This document shows positions 50,256 to 59,377 of a DNA stretch of 64,000 nt, in pieces. The number at the start of each line of letters is the position of its first letter. Position 1 is the stretch's first letter. This stretch comes from Bartonella krasnovii (GTDB lineage: Bacteria; Pseudomonadota; Alphaproteobacteria; Rhizobiales; Rhizobiaceae): positions 1,497,001 through 1,561,000 of the forward strand of contig NZ_CP031844.2 of assembly GCF_003606345.3 (NCBI RefSeq). The letters run 5' to 3'. The position numbers and the translations under genes were made by a program. The notes below the pieces were generated by a model. It was not told where the DNA came from. It saw nothing but the letters and a program-made list of their open reading frames with translations, and ran no database searches.

Positions 50256-50369
50256 ACTTTCAAAACCATGATGCCCTCCAAAAGTTTAATTCAATCATTT
50301 TAAACAAAGAAAATAAATTCTATAATTTTATTGACAGAATTGCTTCATGCGCTTAGATGATTTTTATAA

Positions 50370-50454
50370 GCCCAGATGGCGGAATTGGTAGACGCGCAGG
50401 TTTCAGGTACCTGTGCCGCAAGGCGTGGAGGTTCGAGTCCTCTTCCGGGCACCA
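50370..50454 (+). tRNA. tRNA-Leu (anticodon CAG)
   Basis: An 85-nt class II tRNA with encoded CCA (50452-50454). The anticodon arm caggt-ttcaggt-acctg places CAG in the loop, reading CUG. A long variable arm (tgccgcaaggcg) and T-arm ggttcgagtcc are present. The acceptor stem gcccaga/tccgggc has one A-C mismatch at the fifth pair. Confidence 0.95.
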
Positions 50455-51157
50455 TTAACTTTATATCAACAGTAACTTTTTTATTTTATATACATTCTTT
50501 TATGTGAGAGCCATATAGATAAACATAAGAGCATAGGATTTTTTTAACACGTCCCACAATTATTTAAAATCAAGACTTCTTTTGAAGGTATTTTTTCTAT
50601 CCTTAAAGCCCAAAGGATCTACGCTGCTAAAAAATCAAAATCTTTAAAGATCTCTCTAGAGCAGCATGTTCTTTTCATTGCGTATAATTTGTTATTTTTA
50701 AACGTAAAGGATACCCAAATAAAATTGAAGAAATAATTTTTTTAACATACCTCAAAGTCTGTTCTAGACAGATTCTAGTAATTTTTTTAAGTATTGGAAA
50801 GCCCTCTTGCGTCAAACCATTTAAAACTCTCATACACATGATAACAGTTTCATGTTGCAACAGAGTAAAAAGTTTGATTATGAAATTCTTTTGAGAAAAG
50901 CAGCCCCCTTTTCTAAAAAGAAATGCCCTTTTCTTGATCTAAGAACTCTATGATTTTGGCTTCCATACCAATGTAGGTACAGACTTTTGCCAATCTGCAA
51001 CAGAAGATAAAAATTCTAAAGACACATCTGAGTTCTATTTTTGAACCCTCTTTTTTTATTCTATCGAAAACATGAAAAAATCTATTCAATCATCAGTATG
51101 AAACATCTTCATGCTTTAAAACGGGTACTATAAAAAAATTGAAACTCTGTGCCGTTT
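50455..51157. other. Intergenic region (about 700 bp)
   Basis: I see nothing convincing. A 61-codon minus-strand frame at 50675-50860 has no ribosome site or family signs. Confidence 0.45.
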
Positions 51158-51349
51158 TTATTGTTCTTTCTTGAATAATCCCTCGATTGCTGCATCTCGT
51201 TCTTTAATCACTTTTTCTAACTCTGCAGCAACCTTTTTATACAATTTCGAACGCTTAAGAAAAGAATAATAAAGCGTGATAATTGCTATGTTTAAAACAC
51301 AACTAATAATTATTATCGCGAAAACAAACAGTATCATAAGAACCGTCAT
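51158..51349 (-). CDS. Small membrane protein with charged coiled tail
   Basis: A 63-aa protein with one N-terminal helix (residues 4-30, ILFVFAIIIISCVLNIAII) and a charged tail (AAELEKVIKERDAAIEGL). The ATG is preceded by aaggag 7 bp away. The tail resembles QVVKERDDAVQRL near the N-terminus of the 196-aa protein encoded at 52605, so the two may be related by duplication. Function unknown. It is the last gene of a four-gene minus-strand set. Confidence 0.65.
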   Translation of the reverse strand: MTVLMILFVFAIIIISCVLNIAIITLYYSFLKRSKLYKKVAAELEKVIKERDAAIEGLFKKEQ

Positions 51350-51379
51350 TTTTTTCTCCTTTTTTGTACTATAAGAGCT

Positions 51380-51730
51380 TTATCTCGCTGCTGAAGAGTA
51401 TCTTCTAATTGTTGAAGTGTTTTTTTCAATTTCTTTGTCAATCGTATGTGTAAAATTAAAATAATCGGAGAAGCTATAGAAAAACATAAAAAAAATGAAT
51501 GCGATAAAAATACATATAAAAGTCAAAATATCGAACTCTCTATCGGCCTCACCCAACATCCGGACAACAGAACCTAAAGCCATACTGATAACAAATATGC
51601 AGAAGATTATTTTATAATCCTTCGATGAAAGCGCTATAGCTTCTTTAAACGCTAAAACTCTAGATTCTGTATCAAATGCTGAAGAAGCTTCCGAAACCTT
51701 TTCATCCAGATTTTGAAATGTCTCATTCAA
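51380..51730 (-). CDS. Hypothetical membrane protein
   Basis: A 116-aa protein with two hydrophobic helices (about residues 40-58 and 68-88) flanked by charged, helical ends. I do not recognise it. The frame has no ATG; TTG at 51730 is the only usable start, with a weak ribosome site, so the true start is uncertain. It is 30 bp upstream of the 63-aa gene. Confidence 0.5.
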   Translation of the reverse strand: MNETFQNLDEKVSEASSAFDTESRVLAFKEAIALSSKDYKIIFCIFVISMALGSVVRMLGEADREFDILTFICIFIAFIFFMFFYSFSDYFNFTHTIDKEIEKNTSTIRRYSSAAR

Positions 51731-51780
51731 TGGTTGTGTTTCTTTGGTCGTGTTTCTTGCCTTTTCATGCTGGTCTCATT

Positions 51781-51930
51781 TTATTTTTCATTTTCGGAGT
51801 GTGTTTCTCGCGCGTTTTTATCTCTTTTCCATCTTTCTTTTTCCGCTCTTTCACAGTTCCTGTTACACAAAAAACAAAGAGTCCCTATAATAACCGTAAC
51901 GGATATGATGAGTACTATTGCAAATCCCAC
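51781..51930 (-). CDS. Very small membrane protein (49 aa)
   Basis: A 49-codon frame starting at GTG 51930 behind aaaggaa with 7-bp spacing. It predicts one N-terminal helix (GFAIVLIISVTVIIGTLCFL) and a charged tail (RAEKERWKRDKNA), the same architecture as the 63-aa protein at 51158. It sits between the 196-aa and 116-aa genes on the same strand. Its length and non-ATG start make it tentative. Confidence 0.45.
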   Translation of the reverse strand: MGFAIVLIISVTVIIGTLCFLCNRNCERAEKERWKRDKNARETHSENEK

Positions 51931-52014
51931 CGTTTATTCCTTTTTCAATGACATCGTTGTTGGATCATCTCATGCATTCTTCCCCATCGCATCAATGAAC
52001 AACCTTCTGTTTCT

Positions 52015-52605
52015 TTATCGCGATATTTTTTTCAGACTTTGAAGTTTATTGTTTAAACGATCAACTTCGTGATCAAGCCTTTCAAGTTCTTTATTGAGTC
52101 CATCAATATGCCCATGATGTTTAGAAATCACTTCTAAAGTATGTAATGACTGAGACTGATCCTTAAGCTGATCGACTTTGTTTAAAACGCGAAAGGCTTC
52201 TGTTCTTTTCTCAACATGCTCAAATAGCGTAAAAACCTTCTCAAGCCGCTCAAAAATTGCAGCATTTCGTTTTTGCGTTATCTCATATTTATAAGTAAGT
52301 TGTTTGTTGTTTGGCATCGTTTTCAGCAATGCCAAATAGAGTTCCTGCTGTTCAAGAGCTATTCTCTTCAAATCCTCTACCGCTACCCCTAATACCTTCA
52401 TTGTATCATTCCATCCCCGTTGCGCATTTTCCTTTTCAAACTCAACGGAATCCAGCCTCTGAACAGCATCATCCCGCTCCTTAACGACTTGGGAACAAAA
52501 TAATTTATCCACGCCCGTATAACCATGCGATGCGGAAACAAGGTATGTCAGCAAAAATATGATAAGCAATAAGCCTTTTCTCAACAGAATTTTTTTTGTA
52601 AACAT
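52015..52605 (-). CDS. Secreted or periplasmic coiled-coil protein of unknown function
   Basis: A 196-aa protein with an N-terminal signal or anchor (residues 8-27, GLLLIIFLLTYLVSASHG) and then almost entirely helical, charged sequence. The C-terminus LNKELERLDHEVDRLNNKL is a heptad-type coiled coil. I know no family. It leads a minus-strand cluster with the small genes at 51781, 51380 and 51158, all short and membrane-linked. The cluster lies between tRNA-Leu and the mcc-like locus, in accessory-looking DNA. Confidence 0.65.
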   Translation of the reverse strand: MFTKKILLRKGLLLIIFLLTYLVSASHGYTGVDKLFCSQVVKERDDAVQRLDSVEFEKENAQRGWNDTMKVLGVAVEDLKRIALEQQELYLALLKTMPNNKQLTYKYEITQKRNAAIFERLEKVFTLFEHVEKRTEAFRVLNKVDQLKDQSQSLHTLEVISKHHGHIDGLNKELERLDHEVDRLNNKLQSLKKISR

Positions 52606-53100
52606 TTTTCTATTTTCTCGTATAAAATACCTTAAAATAAATACCTAAATTCTCATCAAAAGATTCGAAATTAAATTTATTCAATCTCTTTAGAATAATC
52701 TACGATAAAAATAAAAGGGGTAAATTATACAAAAAATAAACCTATAAAAACGAATTTATTCAACAGAGTAGTTACGAACTTTTTCTGTTGAGTGAGATAT
52801 CTCTATCAGAACAAGTTAATCATTTTAATATATAAATAATTCAAAAGTGTTATTTTGATTAATAAATACGCTGACAATTATGAAAATACTATATATACAA
52901 AAACAGACAAAACGGCTAACTGATAGGATACATCATTTTCTCAAAACTCATCTATAAATACTTTTATAAATACTTTTTGTAAAAATATTCACTTTACATC
53001 ATAAAACTCATTGACAATAATCACTTTTTTACATCCTTATTCTCTCACTTAAATGATGAATATGAGTTATGAAAGCATAATTTTTAAAGGGAGGAGGATC
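52606..53100. other. A+T-rich divergent region upstream of the mcc-like locus
   Basis: No gene. It is divergent between the coiled-coil cluster and the mcc-like genes and must contain both promoters. In-frame ATGs at 53053, 53056 and 53062 could extend the mccA-like peptide to 20-23 residues. Confidence 0.5.
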
Positions 53101-53124
53101 ATGGATCATACAGAATGTAACTAA
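53101..53124 (+). CDS. mccA: MccA-like precursor heptapeptide of a microcin C-type antibiotic
   Basis: ATG to TAA encodes seven residues, MDHTECN. E. coli MccA (MRTGNAN) is also seven residues and ends in Asn, the residue that MccB joins to adenylate. A very strong site, gggaggagg, ends 3 bp before the ATG. The stop overlaps the next start as taatg, coupling it to an mccB-like gene. These direct observations make the call convincing despite the size. An alternative is a longer precursor from ATGs up to 48 bp upstream in the same frame with the same Asn end. Whether any product is made is doubtful because mccB is broken. Confidence 0.7.
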   Translation: MDHTECN

Positions 53125-54258
53125 TGACTAGAAAAAATTCTTTTCCCTGGAATTATTTTCTAGAAAGAAGTTGGTTTGATCTACAAGTGGGGAGGAAAAA
53201 TGAAATAACAGTATCTTTTGGAAAAATACACACGTATTGTTGTTCGTGAAAAGGATGCCATTTTCGGTGCTGGTTCAAAACATTCATTATCAATGATAAG
53301 AGATTTGGGATAACTTACTCCTTATTGCAGCACAATGGATCAAAAAAAAAGACTGTCGATGAGGTTTATAATTCACTATCGTCTGTTATGCTAAAAGAAA
53401 ATTTTAATCGTGCGTTTAATTTTCTTGTTTCTAATCATTTTCTTGTCCAAGCTGAAACATCAAACAATATTCTCAATAGTCGCTATTCTAGAAGTCATCT
53501 CCATTACCAAAGTTATGGTATGCATCCAGTCTCTATCCAGCATACTCTTTTGCAAAAAAGTGTCGTCATTTTAGGCTGTGGTGGGATTGGTAATCATGTA
53601 TCAGCAATGCTTGCAGCCTCTGGTGTTGGGAAATTGACTCTTGTTGACAATGATGTGATCGAGTTGGCCAATCTTACGAGGCAAATTCTTTTTACTGAAG
53701 ATACTAGGTCTTCCGAAAACAAAAGTTCTTAAGCCTAAACTGCTACGAAGAAACAGCCAAAGTGAAATTCATGAATTACAAATGTTGATGACTGAAAAAG
53801 AGGACATTAAAAAGCTCCCCAAAGCTGATGTATGGATTATTTCTGCTGATTTTTCTGATCAGCTAGGAGTATGGATCAATGAATGGTGTGTAAAAAATAA
53901 ACAAGCCTATATAAATTCTGGTTATGTTAATGATATAGCTGTCGTTGGTCCATTTTACATACCTGGGCAAACTGGTTGTTACGCATGCAGCGCATCTATA
54001 GGCAATCTTCCAGCAAAAAGTGATCATCTTATTTATGAGGCTTGTGTTATGATTAATAATAACTTCAAAGTTGCTACATTTCCTCCTGTGAATACTCTTT
54101 CAGCCGCCATGTGTGCCAACGATGCTCTTAAATTTTGGGGTGGTTATGGAAGCCTTCTTTCCACTGATCAAAGCGTGGGAATATGGAGCAGCCAGCTCTT
54201 CATAGAAGAACGCTCTCTCAAGAAAAATCCTCACTGTAAGGTTTGTGGAACAACATAA
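53124..54258 (+). pseudogene. mccB: MccB-like ThiF/E1-type adenylyltransferase, multiply frameshifted
   Basis: Read through four shifts this gives about 377 residues with strong MccB character: an N-terminal peptide clamp starting MTRKNSFPWNYF, then SRYSRSHLHYQSYGMHPV, the nucleotide site VVILGCGGIGNHVSAML, LVDNDVIELANLTRQILF, SGYVNDIAVVGPFYIPGQTGCYAC and a final CKVCG (two Cys pairs for zinc). MccB adenylates the C-terminal Asn of MccA and makes the N-P bond. Shifts lie near 53235, 53305, 53345 (in a run of nine A) and 53700, all in the same direction. The longest intact pieces are 53325-53732 and 53782-54258. It is inactive as read, unless the sequence has errors. Confidence 0.85.
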
Positions 54259-54277
54259 ATGAACAGACCACGCACCC

Positions 54278-55477
54278 TTGCTCTCACCTATGGCTCTTAT
54301 AATGCCGTACGCATGCTCATTGGTGTCTACCATACGATTTTTTTTAATGTCGATGGGGGTGAGTCTCGCACAATTAGCACTACTTCAAGTTGTCTTTTCC
54401 ACAACTATTCTCCTGCTTGATTTTCCTTGTTCTGTTTTAACGGACAGATATCGACGTAAATATTCCGTGATAGCTGGTGTCTTTATGACAGGAGTATTTT
54501 ATCTTCTCTGCCTTCAAGCTCCTCATATGACAGCGCTTATTATTGCGCAAATTCTCTATGCAGCAGGCATTTGCATCATTGTCAGCGCCATTGACGGATG
54601 GATTTACCATTCTCTTGGTGATAAACACGATCACTTTTCGCATTATGCGCACCTTTATCACCAAGTGAATTCTTTCGGGAGTATTTTCAGTGGAATTGTA
54701 GGCATTGGAACGATTTATTACTCTGGACAATATTTTATGGGATATATTATCTCATGCCTCATGATGGGGATTATTTTTTGGGTCTTCCTTATTATTCCTG
54801 AAGAAAAGAAATCAACGATTGAAACACACAAAACAAAAACAATCTTGCACAATGCCAAGGAAACGCTCTGGATCTTTCAAAACACCGTGGGTGGAGCATG
54901 GTTTATTTTCCTCATGTGTCTTTTTAGCGCTGGAATTCAGATTATTTATCATTTTTGGCAACCAATTATCCTTGTAGGAGAAAAAATTGATCACCTCAAT
55001 GGCTCGCAAATGTTGGTCCTTATGTGCTGTCATATTGGAGCCTTTTCAGCACAGTATTTTTCAAATTTACTGATGTCGAAATATCATGTCCTTGATAAAA
55101 AATATAAGAATTCTATCAAATATTTTTCCTTCTTTTCTTCTCTGATGTGCACCGCACTTTATTTTTTCGTTCATAACAATCAAACAGTTGCATCCGTCAT
55201 TGCCTTCTCTTTAATCCATGGATTTATTTGCACTGTCCCGATAGGAGCAAAAAGCTTATTTTTCTCAGAGCTAAGTCAAACACAAACGCAGCATATTTCT
55301 GGTGTTGTTGGTGCTGTATCTTTTAGCGGCAGACTATTTTCAATTACCGTATTAAGTATTATTTCTTTTCTTCCTGCAAAAGTTTCTCCCTCTTATTATC
55401 TCATCTTACCGACCCTTACTTTTTTCACGTGTGGTTTGGTCATCATGAGATGGATAAAACATTCTCAAAAGTCTTGA
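54278..55477 (+). CDS. mccC: MFS transporter, MccC-like microcin exporter; N-terminus frameshifted
   Basis: A 399-aa open frame with about eleven membrane helices. It contains SLAQLALLQVVFS and LLLDFPCSVLTDRYRRKYSVI, the motif A loop of MFS exporters. In the preceding frame an ATG at 54259, right after the mccB stop (taaatg), encodes MNRPRTLALTYGSYNAVRML, then GVYHTIFF, a good first helix. The frame is lost at a run of eight T (54338-54345). The first helix is thus cut off; translation could start at 54278 or at ATG 54347. In the mcc context it would export the microcin and give self-protection. The MccC assignment rests on position and fold. Confidence 0.7.
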   Translation: MLSPMALIMPYACSLVSTIRFFLMSMGVSLAQLALLQVVFSTTILLLDFPCSVLTDRYRRKYSVIAGVFMTGVFYLLCLQAPHMTALIIAQILYAAGICIIVSAIDGWIYHSLGDKHDHFSHYAHLYHQVNSFGSIFSGIVGIGTIYYSGQYFMGYIISCLMMGIIFWVFLIIPEEKKSTIETHKTKTILHNAKETLWIFQNTVGGAWFIFLMCLFSAGIQIIYHFWQPIILVGEKIDHLNGSQMLVLMCCHIGAFSAQYFSNLLMSKYHVLDKKYKNSIKYFSFFSSLMCTALYFFVHNNQTVASVIAFSLIHGFICTVPIGAKSLFFSELSQTQTQHISGVVGAVSFSGRLFSITVLSIISFLPAKVSPSYYLILPTLTFFTCGLVIMRWIKHSQKS

Positions 55478-56782
55478 TGAGCGGAAAACCATAAAATTAT
55501 CACCCACAAAGTTTTTTTCTAAAAAAAATTCTTCTAAAAGAGATCGAGGCTTCCTTAGCCCCTTAATACATCGAGCTTTCAACAGACAACATCTCCATAA
55601 CGCAATAATTTATAAAGATCATCGACCAAACTCAAATATCGTAAGATTTTTTCATCAAATCTATTTTATCTTGAATCAATCAAAATCATTTTCCTACACG
55701 TCATAAGCGGAAAGAGCCTTATGGGTAAAAACGATTTAGAAAGGAAAGAAGCCTTTTTATTCTATCCCATTCACAGGTTTCATTGCGAAATGAGCTTAAG
55801 AGAGATATCTTTAAAACCAGCGCATAAATTGGTAATATTCGTATTATATTAAGGGTGTAATCCCAAACAGAATAGACAAAACGTGCCCCCCATGATTTTC
55901 ATTATTTCACGGACAAAACTGTTACAGATTGGTGAAAGTTGTAAAAGTTGAATTCATAAGATAATGAGTGATGATAAAATGGGTATCTTTTTCGCTTTGA
56001 TATTTTTTAAAATGAAATGATCTTCCCATTTTTTAAAAATCATTCTCTCATAAGTTACAATATTTTTTCCCCTATTTGGCCTATAAAAGCTGATACAATG
56101 GTTAAAAAAATTAAACGGTTAAAACAATAAACTGTCTTAAATATTATCTTAACATATCCCGCTGTGTTAGAAGTCGATATTGATTGACATGCCATAGAAA
56201 AAGCAAAAACATCATAAAACAACAAATATGCCATCAATAGATTGGAGAAATATAGGGATATAAAACACTTTGTGAAACCATACCCGTAATCCATCTAGCT
56301 TTACGCCCACTTAATTCTTATAAGCGTTTGTGCTGCTTCCTATATTTATAAAAATCCGCAGACAATCTTTCACTAAAAAATTGGCATAGCGATTTGCATG
56401 AAATCGATTAAGTTTGAAACATCTCTTATTGGTTTTGCTTTAATTTCCACTCTTAGAAAGCATTTTTTGTCATTTGTTTCATGAAATATAGAAAGCCCAG
56501 GTATAAAAAAACAACACAAAAATTAAGAAAAAGGGTTAAGAAAACAAGTAGTAATACGCGCGGATCATGTAACCGCTAATAAGGTTTTGCGCATAAAAAC
56601 ATTGTTTGGCTGAACTGAAAATAAAAGAGCATCGCCCTCTATCAAAACAGTTGATAAAAAGTATCTAACAATAGAAGCAATTAAAAAAACAACAAAAATT
56701 GGGGAGGATAAAGAAAAGATTAAGTTAAAAGAACAAAAGGAAGCAAAATTTTCCAATTAATATACTGATTATTACTGAATAA
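55478..56782. other. Long intergenic region (about 1.3 kb)
   Basis: No supported gene. At 55755-55900 there is a copy of the dispersed intergenic sequence (cattcacagg, then ccagcgcataaattgg and aacgtgcccccc). Minus-strand frames at 56055 and 56565 lack ribosome sites and family features. Confidence 0.5.
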
Positions 56783-56873
56783 TGGCGGAGAGGAAGAGAT
56801 TCGAACTCTCGAGAGCCTTTTGAGCCCTACTCCCTTAGCAGGGGAGCGCCTTCGACCACTCGGCCACCTCTCC
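56783..56873 (-). tRNA. tRNA-Ser (anticodon GCU)
   Basis: A 91-nt class II tRNA on the minus strand. Acceptor ggagagg pairs with cctctcc, G discriminator, CCA encoded at 56785-56783. The anticodon arm ctccc-ctgctaa-gggag reads AGC/AGU. A long variable arm and T-arm with gttcgaatc complete the fold. Confidence 0.96.
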
Positions 56874-57184
56874 AAGGAGTTGCATAAATGGTATCAATAA
56901 AAAGTTCAAGACATTTTCTATTTTTTTCCCAAATATCTGAAATTTTTCTTGATTGATTCCATAGGGATCAAAAGTTAATGAAACAAAAATTGTGTCTTTT
57001 TTACAACATCTTCTTGAATAGTACGTGGATACATTACAAAAAGTTCATTTCATATTTGAAACTCTCGAAATATTCGTATAGCTAGAATGATAAGTACCGC
57101 GTATTTTACTTATGCCTTTATCTTTAATGTATTAGGCAAGTGATATTCTTTAAAAGAAGATTAAACGGACCTCGGAGATCCCAT
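56874..57184. other. Leader region of the porin gene
   Basis: No gene. It probably holds the strong promoter and a long 5' untranslated leader of the porin. No individual box is clear enough to call. Confidence 0.4.
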
Positions 57185-58396
57185 ATGAATATAAAATCCC
57201 TCTTTTTAAGCTCTACAGCAGCTTTTTTAGCAATTTCTGGAGCACATGCTGCTTCAAAAGTTGTTGCCGAACCTGAACCCGTAGAATATGTTCGCGTTTG
57301 TGATGCCTACGGAAAAGGATATTTCTATATCCCTGGAACAGAAACCTGCATGCGTTTATCAGGGAGTGTTCGTGCTGATTTTGTCGGCGGTGGTAATATT
57401 GATGCAACCACCGAAGCTGAGCTAAACAACAAAAGAAAAACCTATGGCTCATCATCACGGCTCACCCTTGTTTTTCAAGCTGCTTCTGAAACAGAAATGG
57501 GAACCCTTCGTTCATATGCGAGAATTTTCTCAAGCTGGGGAGATGGTAAAGAGAAAGCTGGAGCAAGGCTTTCAGCCGCTTACATTGAGCTTGGTGGATT
57601 TCGTGTAGGTCTTGATGATACCATTTTCAACAGCTGGACTGGTGGTTATGGAAATGTTCTCAATGATGATAGCATAGCACCTGCTGGTACAACACGCACC
57701 AATTTTATTTCCTATACCTTTAACGGTGATGCCGGATTTTCTGCTATTATCGGATTTGAAGTAGGCAATAATTCAGATTCTCTTCCTGAAGTACACGTAG
57801 CAACAATAGGAAGCGGCTATATTGAGAAAGATGGGAAAGTTATTCCTATCACAGAAGATACTCGTCCAAGTAAAGCAATTAAAAATTACACCCCTAATGT
57901 GGTTTTGGGTATAAAGTTTATGCAGAAATGGGGTGGTTTTTCAGCCGTTGCTGCATATGATGCTTACTACAAAAAGTGGGCTGGCAAAATACGTGCAGAT
58001 TTCAATGTTAACGACCGTTTCAACCTATGGGTAATGGCTGGTTATAAAAATGGTGTTGATTACTACACCGAAAATGCAGATGGTGAGTTATCACGACGCA
58101 GCACAACGATCTATGCAAACTGGGGCGGTAAATGGGCGGCTTGGGCCGGTGCCACTTACAAACTCACGCCAAAAGCAGATTTGAATGCTCAAATTTCTTA
58201 TAGTGCTGTAAAAACCTTTGCAACGTCTGTCAATATTGCATACACGCTGGTTCCAGGTCTTGTGATTACACCTGAATTGACCTACGTTTCTTGGAACGAT
58301 GATCGCGTTATAAAGGATGCAAATAATAATGATAAACCTTTCTTTCATGGAAAAAATGCATTCCAAGGTATGATCCGTTTACAGCGTTCATTCTAA
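57185..58396 (+). CDS. omp43: Outer-membrane porin, Omp2b/Omp43 type
   Basis: A 403-aa porin of the Rhizobiales alpha-porin family (Porin_2). The signal peptide is residues 1-22 ending in GAHA. The mature part starts with PEPVEYVRVCDAYGKGYFYIPGTETCMRLSG (shown as key: two Cys, FYIPG, RLSG), the family hallmark with a probable disulfide. Many amphipathic strands follow and the last residue is Phe, needed for barrel assembly. In Bartonella the equivalent abundant protein is Omp43. The ATG at 57185 has cggaga upstream; an upstream ATG at 57140 is not needed. A perfect terminator follows. Confidence 0.88.
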   Translation: MNIKSLFLSSTAAFLAISGAHAASKVVAEPEPVEYVRVCDAYGKGYFYIPGTETCMRLSGSVRADFVGGGNIDATTEAELNNKRKTYGSSSRLTLVFQAASETEMGTLRSYARIFSSWGDGKEKAGARLSAAYIELGGFRVGLDDTIFNSWTGGYGNVLNDDSIAPAGTTRTNFISYTFNGDAGFSAIIGFEVGNNSDSLPEVHVATIGSGYIEKDGKVIPITEDTRPSKAIKNYTPNVVLGIKFMQKWGGFSAVAAYDAYYKKWAGKIRADFNVNDRFNLWVMAGYKNGVDYYTENADGELSRRSTTIYANWGGKWAAWAGATYKLTPKADLNAQISYSAVKTFATSVNIAYTLVPGLVITPELTYVSWNDDRVIKDANNNDKPFFHGKNAFQGMIRLQRSF

Positions 58397-58417
58397 TTTT
58401 ATTAAGCTAGAGCTTTG

Positions 58418-58447
58418 AAAAACTGGCGACATAAGTCGCCAGTTTTT
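58418..58447 (+). terminator. Rho-independent terminator of the porin gene
   Basis: Perfect 8-bp G+C-rich stem actggcgac/gtcgccagt with a 4-nt loop (ataa), extended by A and T runs. It begins 21 bp after the porin stop. Confidence 0.95.
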
Positions 58448-59377
58448 ATTTTTAAAATCAAATATCATAAGCAACCTTTCCGGATACTTATTTTCTTAAT
58501 CCTTCTGACAAAAATGACTTAATTTTACAAAAATATTATCAAGAAGTTAACCTTATAAGCTTGATAAAAATAACTTCATACGGTTTACCCGTCCATCAAT
58601 TCAAACAATCTCTTCCTTGCTCTTTAAAGCATACCCTCCATTGCTTTATTATCTAATTGATCTTTCTTTTGGTAAATTATAATCTAACCTTTATAATTTA
58701 AGGCATGATCTTCTCAGATAAGTCCTACCCTGAATACTCAGTTTAACTGCACTGAACAAGAAACCTCACTCCTCTCAAAGCACAAAAATACCTACCGGCA
58801 TCAGTTTGTAAGTAATTCAATTGCTCTGGGGAGAAACTTGAGGGGGATATTTATGATTCATTTGTATAAAGGGCTGACAGACAAGTCTCATCCTGAATAT
58901 TTTTCCACCTTTATTTTTAAAATACTTCAATTAAATTTCGTATTCTTTATGTCTCTTGTATCATGGCCTTCAATGATGTTATTTTACAGCATGATAGACG
59001 ATACACTTCACAGAGAATTCTATACTCTTTACGAATACTGTTGCAAAATATGTGTGTGATACACACCCCCAAAATATTCTAAAACAAACAGGTAAACACG
59101 CAATAGAAGTCCTTTTTGTTTGAGGCATTCTATCTTGCATGATCCCATTATACACAGCCTCTTAACTGTAGATGCTTTTAAAGGAATAAGAATAAGAAAC
59201 AGTAAAACTTCATCTCTATAAACCATAAAGTCTTCCATAGAGTTATGTTTCCATAAAATGCCTTATGCCACGCATACAATTTTAAAAACGATAAACGCTC
59301 TTTTATATGAAACCAATCAGCAAAAATAAGCGCTCACACGTCATCATAAAATATCTTTTAATTCAAACGAACTGAAT
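58448..59377. other. Intergenic region with one doubtful small ORF
   Basis: A frame at 58853-59059 (68 codons) follows a gaggggga site and predicts one hydrophobic segment, IFKILQLNFVFFMSLVSW. It resembles nothing I know, so I leave it as a possibility. The rest shows no features. Confidence 0.35.

Noticed and set aside
51676..52042. Overlapping plus-strand ORFs opposite the small-gene cluster
   Set aside because: They are antisense to minus-strand genes with better ribosome sites and membrane-protein patterns; their Phe/Ser-rich translation is typical of shadows.
53124..53734. Programmed frameshifting in mccB
   Set aside because: Four separate shifts without common slippery sites or stimulators are not compatible with regulated recoding; decay or sequence error is simpler.
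56055..56294. 79-codon minus-strand ORF
   Set aside because: Low-complexity hydrophobic translation, no plausible start region and no conserved motif.
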